Below, in pieces: positions 1 to 6,472 of a DNA stretch of 39,239 nucleotides. The stretch is taken from positions 62,047-101,285 of the forward strand of contig DEFO01000047.1 in NCBI GenBank assembly GCA_002350805.1. The letters are read 5' to 3'. The number at the start of each line of letters is the position of its first letter. The first letter of the stretch is position 1. Both the position numbers and the translations under genes were made by a program. The notes beneath the pieces are model-generated. The model ran no database searches, had not been told where the DNA came from, and saw nothing but the letters and a program-made list of their open reading frames with translations. The stretch is from Prevotella sp. UBA2850 (GTDB taxonomy: Bacteria > Bacteroidota > Bacteroidia > Bacteroidales > Bacteroidaceae).

Positions 1-26
1 ACAATCATTTGTTTATTAAAACGTTG

Positions 27-34
27 CAAAGGTA
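27..34 (-). promoter_or_regulatory. Bacteroidota -7 promoter element reading leftwards out of the window
   Basis: On the minus strand this reads TACCTTTG, a perfect match to the Bacteroidota -7 consensus TAnnTTTG. It points to a gene left of the window, divergent from mtaB. I see no good -33 TTTG at the usual distance. It lies just inside one arm of a 10-bp inverted repeat (21-30 and 96-105). Confidence 0.5.
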
Positions 35-201
35 AGTATTTTTTTGATACGACGTTCATTTTTTTAGGATTTTTTTTTGCCCTTTTTGTAACTTTTTTGC
101 AACGTACTGAAAATGAATGACTTACAAACTGCTAACGAAAGTTAAATATTTTTCATTTGTAAATTTGTGTGTCCAAAAGACATTTTTACGCAGAATTATT
201 G

Positions 202-209
202 TACCTTTG
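202..209 (+). promoter_or_regulatory. -7 promoter element of mtaB
   Basis: TACCTTTG matches TAnnTTTG. Transcription would start near 215, giving a leader of about 50 nt before the ATG at 269. No -33 TTTG is visible at 19-21 nt. The rest of the first 268 bases is AT-rich with long T runs and holds no gene that I can see. Confidence 0.5.
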
Positions 210-268
210 CAATAGATTCTAAGCCTATCGATGAAGATAGTGCCACCTATTTATATATATAAGTAAGA

Positions 269-1603
269 ATGATTGACACCTCTGCTTTCCAAGGCAAGAC
301 GGCTGCGTACTATACGCTGGGCTGCAAACTGAACTTTTCTGAGACATCCACTTTTGGCCGGATGCTTCAGCAAATGGGTGTGCGTACTGCGGGAAAAGAC
401 GAACAGGCCGATATCTGTATCATCAACACTTGCTCGGTGACCGAGGTGGCCGACCATAAGTGCCGGCAGGCTATTCATCGAATGGTAAGGAAACATCCCG
501 GTGCCTTTGTGGTAGTCACAGGCTGTTATGCGCAGTTGGAGGGCGAAAAGATTGGCACTATCGAAGGAGTTGACTTGGTGCTGGGCAGTAATGAGAAAGC
601 ACGTCTTATTCAGTACCTGAACGATGCTTTCATTGGTGGCGATACTCGAAAGGTCCATGTTGTTGAGCGCACCAAGGACATCACGTCGTTTGCTCCATCG
701 TGTTCTCGCGGAAACCGTACACGCTTTTTTCTGAAGGTGCAAGACGGCTGTAACTATTTCTGCACTTATTGCACCATACCTTTTGCCCGCGGCTTTTCGC
801 GCAATGCCTCCATCGAGTCTTTGGTGGCCCAGGCGCAAGAAGCGGTTGCCGAAGGAGGCAAGGAGATTGTGCTGACTGGAGTGAATATAGGCGATTTCGG
901 CGCGACTACCCATGAGCGTTTCATCGATCTGGTAAAGGCGCTCGACCAGGTGGAAGGTGTGAAGCGCTATCGCATCAGCAGTCTGGAGCCCGATTTGCTA
1001 TCCGATGAGCTGATTGCATATTGTGCCCAAAGCCGGTCGTTCATGCCTCATTTCCATATTCCTTTGCAGAGTGGGAGCGACGAGGTACTTCGGTTGATGC
1101 ACCGTCGTTATGACAAGGCATTGTTTGCCCACAAGATTGGACTCATCAAGCAATACATGCCCGATGCCTTTATAGGGGTCGACGTGATGGTGGGCACACG
1201 GGGTGAAACTCCAGAGTGCTTTGAGGAGTGTTATGAGTTCCTTAGCAGTTTGGATGTCACCCAGCTGCATGTGTTCCCTTATTCCGAGCGGCCGGGAACA
1301 GCAGCATTGAAGATTCCTTACGTGGTGAGTGATGCCGATAAGAAACAGCGTTCGAAGCGTCTGCTGGAATTGAGTGATCGGAAGACCCATGCATTCTACG
1401 AACGGCATATCGGGCAGCAGGCTGAGGTGTTGTTTGAGAAGGCTCCCAGAGGCAAGGCCATGCACGGGTTCACCCGTAACTACATTCGTGTGGAACTGCC
1501 TGCAGCTGTGGCCCGTGAGGAGTATGACAATCAGTTGATGATGGTCAGTTTAAAAGGTTTTAATCACGATGGTTCGGCTCTGTTGGCCGAGCTTTTACCA
1601 TAG
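269..1603 (+). CDS. mtaB: tRNA (N6-threonylcarbamoyladenosine(37)-C2)-methylthiotransferase MtaB
   Basis: This is a radical SAM methylthiotransferase that converts t6A at position 37 of ANN-decoding tRNAs to ms2t6A. All family landmarks are present. The N-terminal UPF0004 domain has its three cluster cysteines: C19 (LGCKLN), C55 (NTCSVT) and C86 (TGCYAQ). The radical SAM CxxxCxxC motif is C161/C165/C168 (CNYFCTYC). A C-terminal TRAM-like stretch follows. The 444-residue length is normal for the family. The early cysteine spacing and the LGCKLN motif fit MtaB better than MiaB or RimO. The ATG at 269 is the first one after the promoter at 202-209. The GT2 gene follows 50 nt downstream on the same strand and may share the transcript, which would end at the hairpin at 2713-2758. 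Confidence 0.93.
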   Translation: MIDTSAFQGKTAAYYTLGCKLNFSETSTFGRMLQQMGVRTAGKDEQADICIINTCSVTEVADHKCRQAIHRMVRKHPGAFVVVTGCYAQLEGEKIGTIEGVDLVLGSNEKARLIQYLNDAFIGGDTRKVHVVERTKDITSFAPSCSRGNRTRFFLKVQDGCNYFCTYCTIPFARGFSRNASIESLVAQAQEAVAEGGKEIVLTGVNIGDFGATTHERFIDLVKALDQVEGVKRYRISSLEPDLLSDELIAYCAQSRSFMPHFHIPLQSGSDEVLRLMHRRYDKALFAHKIGLIKQYMPDAFIGVDVMVGTRGETPECFEECYEFLSSLDVTQLHVFPYSERPGTAALKIPYVVSDADKKQRSKRLLELSDRKTHAFYERHIGQQAEVLFEKAPRGKAMHGFTRNYIRVELPAAVAREEYDNQLMMVSLKGFNHDGSALLAELLP

Positions 1604-1653
1604 CAGTTTGTACTCTCAGAAACTCCCATAACCTTATACCTTATTATATAACA

Positions 1654-2682
1654 ATGGAAAAACTCGCAATTGTCATCTTAAACTGGAATGGAAAGCAAAT
1701 GCTCCAGACCTATCTTCCGAAAGTACTAGCTTGTTCACGCGATGAGGCTGTCGTCTATGTCGCCGACAATGCCTCTACTGATGATTCGCTGGCCATGCTC
1801 AACGAGACGTTTCCCGAGGTTCGCCAGATAGTTCTCGATAAGAATTGGGGGTTTGCCGACGGTTATAACAAGGCATTGGCAAGGGTCGATGCCGAGTATT
1901 ATGTGTTGCTCAATTCCGATGTAGAGGTGACGCCAGGCTGGTTGACACCGTTGGTCAGCTTCATGGATGCTCATCCCGAGGTGGGCGCTTGTCAGCCGAA
2001 ATTGTTGTCTGTAGCCGATAAGAGTAAGTTTGAGTATGCCGGTGCATGCGGTGGTTTCCTCGACCGATACGGCTATCCTTACTGCCGGGGCAGGGTGTTC
2101 GATACGGTGGAACAAGACAATGGCCAGTACGACGATATACACGAGGTGCTTTGGACAACTGGGGCCTGTATGATGGTCCGTTCGAAAGACTACTGGGCCG
2201 TCAACGGTCTCGACGGCCGTTTCTTTGCACACAATGAGGAAATCGACATGTGTTGGCGCATGCGCATGATGGGCCGGCAGCTATTTTGCATCCCCCAAAG
2301 CAAGGTTTATCATGTTGGTGGTGGAACACTTCCCAAGGGCAATCCCATGAAGACCTATCTCAATTTTCGCAATAATCTTACCATGCTGTATAAAAACCTG
2401 CCGGAGAAAGAGTTGCGCTATGTGATGCGAGTGCGCTGGTTTCTAGACTATGTGGCTGCCTGGCAGACACTCATCCTGAACCGTAATGTGGGTGATTTCA
2501 AGGCCATCTACAGGGCACGGCACGATTTCATGAAGTGGCGCACAGAGTTTCGTCCCGAGCGTAAGGAACACCAGATCGACCGGGTAGAACCACGTGTGCC
2601 CCGTACGCTACGTACAAGTTTCTGTCTGGTGTGGCAGTATTATGCCCGTGGCAGGAAAAAATACACGGATTTGCCTCAATGA
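1654..2682 (+). CDS. Glycosyltransferase family 2 (rhamnosyltransferase-like)
   Basis: A 342-residue GT-A-fold glycosyltransferase, expected in the cytoplasm or at the inner face of the membrane, acting in surface polysaccharide or O-antigen synthesis. The N-terminal strand ILNWNG (about 8-13) and VADNASTDDS (36-45) form the nucleotide-sugar site. NSDVEV (87-92) carries the DxD-like metal motif. TTGACMMVR (about 168-176) and HNEEIDMCWRMR (193-204) are typical of the WbbL/rhamnosyltransferase branch of GT2, where the EED-like segment supplies the base. There is no signal peptide or obvious membrane span. It is not inside a recognisable polysaccharide cluster, so the donor and acceptor are unknown. 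It sits between mtaB and a strong terminator hairpin. Confidence 0.85.
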   Translation: MEKLAIVILNWNGKQMLQTYLPKVLACSRDEAVVYVADNASTDDSLAMLNETFPEVRQIVLDKNWGFADGYNKALARVDAEYYVLLNSDVEVTPGWLTPLVSFMDAHPEVGACQPKLLSVADKSKFEYAGACGGFLDRYGYPYCRGRVFDTVEQDNGQYDDIHEVLWTTGACMMVRSKDYWAVNGLDGRFFAHNEEIDMCWRMRMMGRQLFCIPQSKVYHVGGGTLPKGNPMKTYLNFRNNLTMLYKNLPEKELRYVMRVRWFLDYVAAWQTLILNRNVGDFKAIYRARHDFMKWRTEFRPERKEHQIDRVEPRVPRTLRTSFCLVWQYYARGRKKYTDLPQ

Positions 2683-2712
2683 AGCTGATGCCTCAAGCGT
2701 GTAAAACAGATG

Positions 2713-2758
2713 GCAGCTGTAAGGTCTTACAGATCATGGAGTAAGAACTTACAGCTGC
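2713..2758 (+). terminator. Long terminator hairpin after the GT2 gene
   Basis: A perfect 11-bp stem (GCAGCTGTAAG at 2713-2723 with its complement at 2748-2758) continues after a one-base mismatch into a second 6-bp stem (TCTTAC 2725-2730 with GTAAGA 2741-2746). It is followed by a T-rich stretch (2762-2770). It lies 30 nt after the GT2 stop and before the minus-strand DUF4861 gene, so it may serve both directions. Confidence 0.75.
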
Positions 2759-2776
2759 AACTATATTTTTAGGAAA

Positions 2777-2899
2777 CTATTCTGAAACAATAGAAAGCTA
2801 CTCTGCGATGACAGAAAGCTACTCTGCGATGCTAGAGGGCTGTTCTGCGATGCTGGAGGGCTGTTCTGTTGTAGCAGAGGGTTGCTCCGCAGCAATTAT
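2777..2899 (-). repeat. 21-nt tandem array downstream of the first DUF4861 gene (21-nt family, locus 1)
   Basis: Five 21-nt units (2777-2797, 2798-2818, 2819-2839, 2840-2860, 2861-2881) plus an 18-nt degenerate unit (2882-2899) lie directly against the stop codon of the minus-strand DUF4861 gene. Read on the minus strand, the units start CCCTCT or CTTTCT and end GAACAG, GAGTAG or GAATAG. The same unit pattern recurs at 8686-8769 and 13735-13881. The array sits between this gene's stop and the hairpin at 2713-2758, so it would be in the 3' UTR. Confidence 0.85.
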
Positions 2900-4117
2900 C
2901 TATTTCTTTCTGACAATCAGTGGCTGTTCCAACTCACGTTTCCAGTTGCGCAGATACTCGTACCAGGCATCAGCACTATGGAAACCGAACGACTCGTTGT
3001 CGCTGCCAAAGACGATGGCGTAGGAGAGTCGGTCGCCCGGAACACTAATCACATATCCATAGTTGTCTTTGTTGGCAGGAAGCTCAGAGAGGACATTGGC
3101 CTGTGGAATACAGATGCCCAGACCTACCGTCTCGCGCTTATGACCGGCAGAGTCTTTCTCAGATACGGGCCAGTCGGTACCCCAGCAGCCGCGCAGGCCT
3201 TTCTTGTCGCTGAACTCCGTCGAGTTTTTCACGTTGATAATGCCTGTGGCGAACTGATAGTCAGCAGCAGCGTGTGAGAAACGGACATCCACTGTGCAGT
3301 CGCGATGACCGGCATATAATATATAATAGGTGGTCATGGTAATGGGTTGCTGGCCAGCCTGTGGCGTCCATCCCTCGTCTTTCACCTCAACGATGGTGCG
3401 CAGCGGACCACGGCTGACGATGCGTTGCGAGCGGTGGTCGACATCGGCAATCATGGTGGGTTTGCTGCCGTCCCATCCGCGCAGGGTTCCCAAACCGAAG
3501 GTTTCGCCCACCCATAGGATGTCATCGCCGAAACCGCTGGCTTTCTGCTTGGCATCGGGGTAGAACTGGGTCTGTCTCAGTTCAAATCCTTTGTTGTATT
3601 TGCCGTAGATGTCGACAGTCTGCCGGTGATCGAAATAGATGCGGTAGGCCACCATGTCACTCTCGAAGGCTGCTCCGTGGTGGTGAATCATCCAATAGGG
3701 ATTCACGCCACGGTCGACTTTCAGTTCCGAGATGTAAAGGTCTTGCTTGTTGCTCTCTTTGATTTTCTTGTTGGTGAGCATCATCTCCACATAGACTTGC
3801 GAGTCGTATGTACGGGGAGCGCCTTCCGTAAAGAGCGTAACGTGGAAGGTCTGTTTCTCACGTTTGCCGATATGGGTCAGGAAGCACAGCTCGTCGTAGC
3901 GTCCGTCGCCGTTGATGTCGTCCAGCTGACAAGGTATCTCTTTCCCGTCGAAAGTGACCAATGCCGAGCGTGTTTCGCCGTTGAGTTGGTAAACGACAGG
4001 AGCATTCTGCCGAGGGGCTTTCGATGGGTTGCTGACAGTCAGTTCGAATGATGTCTGAGCCGTGGCTGAAAAGGCGGTCAAGATGCACAAAAAAGTGCCG
4101 ATGAGTTTGTTTGTCAT
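2900..4117 (-). CDS. DUF4861 domain-containing secreted protein (paralogue 1)
   Basis: A 405-residue secreted protein. I start it at the ATG at 4117 because that gives a clean signal peptide (MTNKLIGTFLCILTAFSATAQ) and fits the promoter at 4155-4162; the open frame runs further upstream to 4186. It resembles DUF4861 proteins: an N-terminal beta domain (SKAPRQNAPVVYQL), then YWMIHHHGAAFESDMVAYRIYF, FGLGTLRGWDG and a beta-rich C-terminus. It belongs to the same family as the protein at 8847-10061. DUF4861 proteins are common in Bacteroidota polysaccharide-degradation loci and their catalytic role is unsettled. A carbohydrate-related role is an inference, supported only loosely by the pectin enzymes at the right end of the window. 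The stop codon is TAG and abuts a 21-nt repeat array. Confidence 0.8.
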   Translation of the reverse strand: MTNKLIGTFLCILTAFSATAQTSFELTVSNPSKAPRQNAPVVYQLNGETRSALVTFDGKEIPCQLDDINGDGRYDELCFLTHIGKREKQTFHVTLFTEGAPRTYDSQVYVEMMLTNKKIKESNKQDLYISELKVDRGVNPYWMIHHHGAAFESDMVAYRIYFDHRQTVDIYGKYNKGFELRQTQFYPDAKQKASGFGDDILWVGETFGLGTLRGWDGSKPTMIADVDHRSQRIVSRGPLRTIVEVKDEGWTPQAGQQPITMTTYYILYAGHRDCTVDVRFSHAAADYQFATGIINVKNSTEFSDKKGLRGCWGTDWPVSEKDSAGHKRETVGLGICIPQANVLSELPANKDNYGYVISVPGDRLSYAIVFGSDNESFGFHSADAWYEYLRNWKRELEQPLIVRKK

Positions 4118-4154
4118 AGAAATATACGTAGTTTTGTTTGTTCCGAAGTCGCTA

Positions 4155-4187
4155 CAAAGATAATGCAAAGCTAAAAAAACTAACAAA
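4155..4187 (-). promoter_or_regulatory. Promoter of the first DUF4861 gene
   Basis: On the minus strand there is a -33-like TTTG (4187-4184), a 21-nt gap, then TATCTTTG (4162-4155), matching TAnnTTTG. A second possible -7 box, TAGCTTTG, lies at 4173-4166 but lacks a spaced TTTG. Initiation near 4148 gives a leader of about 30 nt to the ATG at 4117. This supports the shorter start. Confidence 0.65.
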
Positions 4188-4231
4188 TTTTTGTTGTTTA
4201 TTGGCTGAAATTAAAAAAAATTAGCTTAAAA

Positions 4232-4263
4232 TTTGGAATTTAAAATAATTTTTAGTACTTTTG
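4232..4263 (+). promoter_or_regulatory. Promoter of the GldB-like gene
   Basis: TTTG at 4232-4235, a 20-nt gap and TACTTTTG at 4256-4263 form a textbook Bacteroidota promoter. The ATG at 4273 is only about 9 nt after the -7 box, so the transcript would be almost leaderless. Confidence 0.7.
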
Positions 4264-4272
4264 CGGTGATAT

Positions 4273-5088
4273 ATGAATAAATCTAAATTTTCAGGTACTC
4301 ACGCTCTGCTTTTCGTGATGCTTCTCTTGTTGTGTGGATGCGAATGGAAGTTGCGCTCCACCGAAGAGGACGATGGCCGTAGCCCGATTGAGGTCCAACG
4401 CTACGACCGTCTGCAGAGTTTGTATTTGCAAACGGGAGATTTTTCAGCATTGCAGCAGATGAATACGAGTTATCCCATGGAGACGCGCACGCTGATAGAG
4501 AATGTGTTGCAGATTGGTCCTGTGGATGATCCGGAAATCAACAATAAGTTTTTGCGTTTTTATCAAGATACCACCTTGCAGGCTGTTATCACCGATGTGG
4601 CAGCAACCTATGCAAAAATGGACGATGTGAACAAAGACCTCGACATGGCTTTCCTGCGTTTGGAGAAAGCAGTTCCTGGCTTCCCTGTTCCTACGGTCTA
4701 TGCGCAGATTGGAGCTTTCGCCCAGAGCATAGTCATTGGTAATCAGTCGATTGGCATATCGCTCGACAAATATCTGGGAGCTGCATACCCGCTTTACCAG
4801 CGCTACGGCTACACAGCGCAGCAATTGCAGATGATGGAGCGTGAGTATATTGTGCCCGACTGTATTACGTTCTATCTGTTGAGCTTGTATCCGCTTCACG
4901 ATTTTGAGACACGCCCGCAGATGGACCGTGACCTGCACATGGGGAAAGTGATGTGGGTGGCCAACAAAGTGCTGTCGCGACAGGTGTTCAAATCCGAATA
5001 TGTGAAGCGAATCGACCGCTACATGCGCCGTCATCCCTCGTTCGGGTTGGAGCAACTGCTGAAGATGGACGATTACAAAGGTGTGTAG
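4273..5088 (+). CDS. gldB: GldB-like gliding motility lipoprotein
   Basis: A 271-residue predicted lipoprotein. The N-terminus has a hydrophobic stretch ending in LLCGCEWK, with C23 as the likely lipidated residue. The body matches what I know of GldB: the DKYLGAAYPLYQRYGY region, YIVPDCITFYLLSLYPL and a charged C-terminus. GldB was described as needed for gliding in Flavobacterium, but homologues occur widely in non-gliding Bacteroidota, where the role is unclear; an envelope function is the safe reading. No other gld gene is visible here, so motility should not be inferred. It faces the minus-strand radical SAM gene, and a 23-nt repeat array fills the gap. Start ATG 4273 fits the strong promoter just upstream. 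Confidence 0.75.
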   Translation: MNKSKFSGTHALLFVMLLLLCGCEWKLRSTEEDDGRSPIEVQRYDRLQSLYLQTGDFSALQQMNTSYPMETRTLIENVLQIGPVDDPEINNKFLRFYQDTTLQAVITDVAATYAKMDDVNKDLDMAFLRLEKAVPGFPVPTVYAQIGAFAQSIVIGNQSIGISLDKYLGAAYPLYQRYGYTAQQLQMMEREYIVPDCITFYLLSLYPLHDFETRPQMDRDLHMGKVMWVANKVLSRQVFKSEYVKRIDRYMRRHPSFGLEQLLKMDDYKGV

Positions 5089-5111
5089 TTTCGGCCTTAT
5101 TCTGCTATTAC

Positions 5112-5226
5112 TCAGACGTGTGGCTCATGCCATTGACAGATGTATAGCTCAAGCTTTGGCTGATGTATAGCTCAAGCTTTGGCTGATGTGTATTCATGTC
5201 TTATTTTGGTGTGTAGCTCATGCCTT
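5112..5226 (-). repeat. 23-nt tandem array that begins inside the 3' end of the radical SAM gene
   Basis: Five consecutive 23-nt units: 5204-5226, 5181-5203, 5158-5180, 5135-5157 and 5112-5134, read on the minus strand. The first unit is the last 23 coding bases before the TAA stop (encoding GMSYTPK). The two middle units are nearly identical (AAAGCTTGAGCTATACATC followed by AGCC or TGTC). The array fills most of the gap to the convergent GldB-like gene. Confidence 0.8.
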
Positions 5227-6118
5227 GTTTGATATGGTGGCTTAGCAGGTATTGGTCCAACAAGTTGGCAAATTCATGGTTTTTCAGTCCCCACTTCGGG
5301 GCAATGAGTAGCTCGGCTGGTGACTGAGATACGAAACGGTCTACAACCAAGTCTTTTCTTAATTTCTGTATATAATTGGCTATCAGACGGATATATTCGT
5401 CGACGCTATAGACGTGAAATGGCTTTTCTGCATATTCTTCGGCCAGTCTGGTGCCTCGGATAATCTGCATCTGGTGTATCTTCAGGATGTCGATATCGAG
5501 TGCTGAGATGAGTGGGGCCTGTCGCAGACTCTCATTGGCATCCTCGCCGGGCAATCCCAAAATGATGTGCGCTCCAGTCAGAATGCCCCGTTCGTGCGTT
5601 CTGCTGATGGCTTGACGGGAGCATTCGAAGGTATGGCCGCGGTTGATGCGGCGCAGGGTGTCGTCGTTGGCCGACTCAACCCCGTATTCCACCAACAAGA
5701 ACGTCCGTTTGTTCAGCTCTTCCAGATAGTCGAGCAGCTCATCCGAGATGCAGTCGGGTCGGGTGCCGATGACGATGCCCACCACATTGTCTACCGCCAA
5801 TGCCTCATTGTGCATTTTCTGCAGCGTTTCTATCGAGGCATACGTGTTTGTATATGCTTGGAAATAAGCCAGATACTTCATCTCTGGATATTTGCGGGCA
5901 AAGAAAGCCTTTCCCTCTTCCAACTGGGCGGTGATGCTGGCCTTGCGGTTGCAATAGGAAGGGTTGAATGTGCGATTGTCGCAATACGTACAACCACCGT
6001 AGGCAATGCGGCCGTCGCGGTTGGGGCACGAGAAACCCGCATCGATGGATATCTTTTGTACTTTGAACGGGAATCTTTCCCTCATCCACGTACTGAAATC
6101 ATAGTATGGTCTTACCAC
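5201..6118 (-). CDS. TIGR01212-type radical SAM protein (YhcC-like)
   Basis: A radical SAM enzyme of the YhcC/TIGR01212 family, about 305 residues from the start chosen here. The cluster motif is CPNRDGRIAYGGCTYC, the family-specific CPNRDG...GGCTYC pattern. It is followed by AYFQAYTNTYA, GTRPDC, EYGVES and GAHIILGLPGED, all conserved in this family. The reaction is not firmly known. I place the start at GTG 6118 because the -7 box TACATTTG (6149-6142) would start transcription near 6135, and the family normally begins close to the YYDFSTWMRERFP segment. An upstream in-frame ATG at 6205 would add 29 residues unlike the family. The last seven codons form the first unit of the downstream 23-nt array. 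Confidence 0.85.
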   Translation of the reverse strand: MVRPYYDFSTWMRERFPFKVQKISIDAGFSCPNRDGRIAYGGCTYCDNRTFNPSYCNRKASITAQLEEGKAFFARKYPEMKYLAYFQAYTNTYASIETLQKMHNEALAVDNVVGIVIGTRPDCISDELLDYLEELNKRTFLLVEYGVESANDDTLRRINRGHTFECSRQAISRTHERGILTGAHIILGLPGEDANESLRQAPLISALDIDILKIHQMQIIRGTRLAEEYAEKPFHVYSVDEYIRLIANYIQKLRKDLVVDRFVSQSPAELLIAPKWGLKNHEFANLLDQYLLSHHIKQGMSYTPK

Positions 6119-6141
6119 AGTCTGTATCTTTATTCTGTGTG

Positions 6142-6149
6142 CAAATGTA
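6142..6149 (-). promoter_or_regulatory. -7 promoter element of the radical SAM gene
   Basis: On the minus strand this reads TACATTTG, matching TAnnTTTG. It lies inside the longest open frame of the gene, which is why the GTG at 6118 is preferred over the ATG at 6205. Confidence 0.5.
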
Positions 6150-6297
6150 CAAAAAAAACGGCATTCCCACGACATTTGTATCACGTTTTGTGTAATTGCC
6201 CTCATGTCGGGCCACCATCTTTCCGCCTCGGGACATGAACTATTCGAACCAGTTTCATTCGTCAGACTCGTTATTGTCTAAGAATCGCTCCGTATGA

Positions 6298-6385
6298 ATG
6301 CCTGAGACACATTGTTTTTATGCCCGAAACGCTGAGTTTTTATACCTGAAACGTTGAGTTTTAATGCCTGAAACAAAAAACATTG
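6298..6385 (+). repeat. 22-nt tandem array upstream of the DPP4 gene
   Basis: Four 22-nt units (6298-6319, 6320-6341, 6342-6363, 6364-6385). Each starts ATGCC, or ATACC in unit 3; the next bases are TGAGAC, CGAAAC or TGAAAC. The array lies between the divergent radical SAM and DPP4 promoters and ends 27 nt before the DPP4 -33 box. The stretch 6150-6297 shows nothing else I can name. Confidence 0.75.
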
Positions 6386-6412
6386 TTATTTTCGTTAATG
6401 TTCCAAAAAGCT

Positions 6413-6443
6413 TTTGTCAAATGATTTATTTTGTATATCTTTG
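6413..6443 (+). promoter_or_regulatory. Promoter of the DPP4 gene
   Basis: TTTG at 6413-6416, a 19-nt gap and TATCTTTG at 6436-6443 fit the Bacteroidota consensus. Transcription from about 6449 excludes the upstream in-frame ATG at 6431 and supports the ATG at 6473. Confidence 0.75.
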
Positions 6444-6472
6444 CACAGCAAACGATAAACAAGACAATACTT

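Noticed and set aside
2808..3023. Plus-strand open frame with MLEGCSA-type heptads
   Set aside because: It runs through the 21-nt array and into the antisense strand of the DUF4861 gene, with no promoter or homology.
3660..3690. Antisense LEGCSVVV-like peptide within the DUF4861 gene, similar to the 21-nt heptads
   Set aside because: The sense strand encodes a segment (GAAFES) that fits the protein family, so the resemblance looks accidental.
4273..5088. Gliding motility locus
   Set aside because: Only a GldB-like gene is present; no other gld, spr or type 9 secretion gene is visible in the window.
6119..6205. N-terminal extension of the radical SAM protein to ATG 6205
   Set aside because: It contains the predicted promoter box and the residues do not resemble the family N-terminus.
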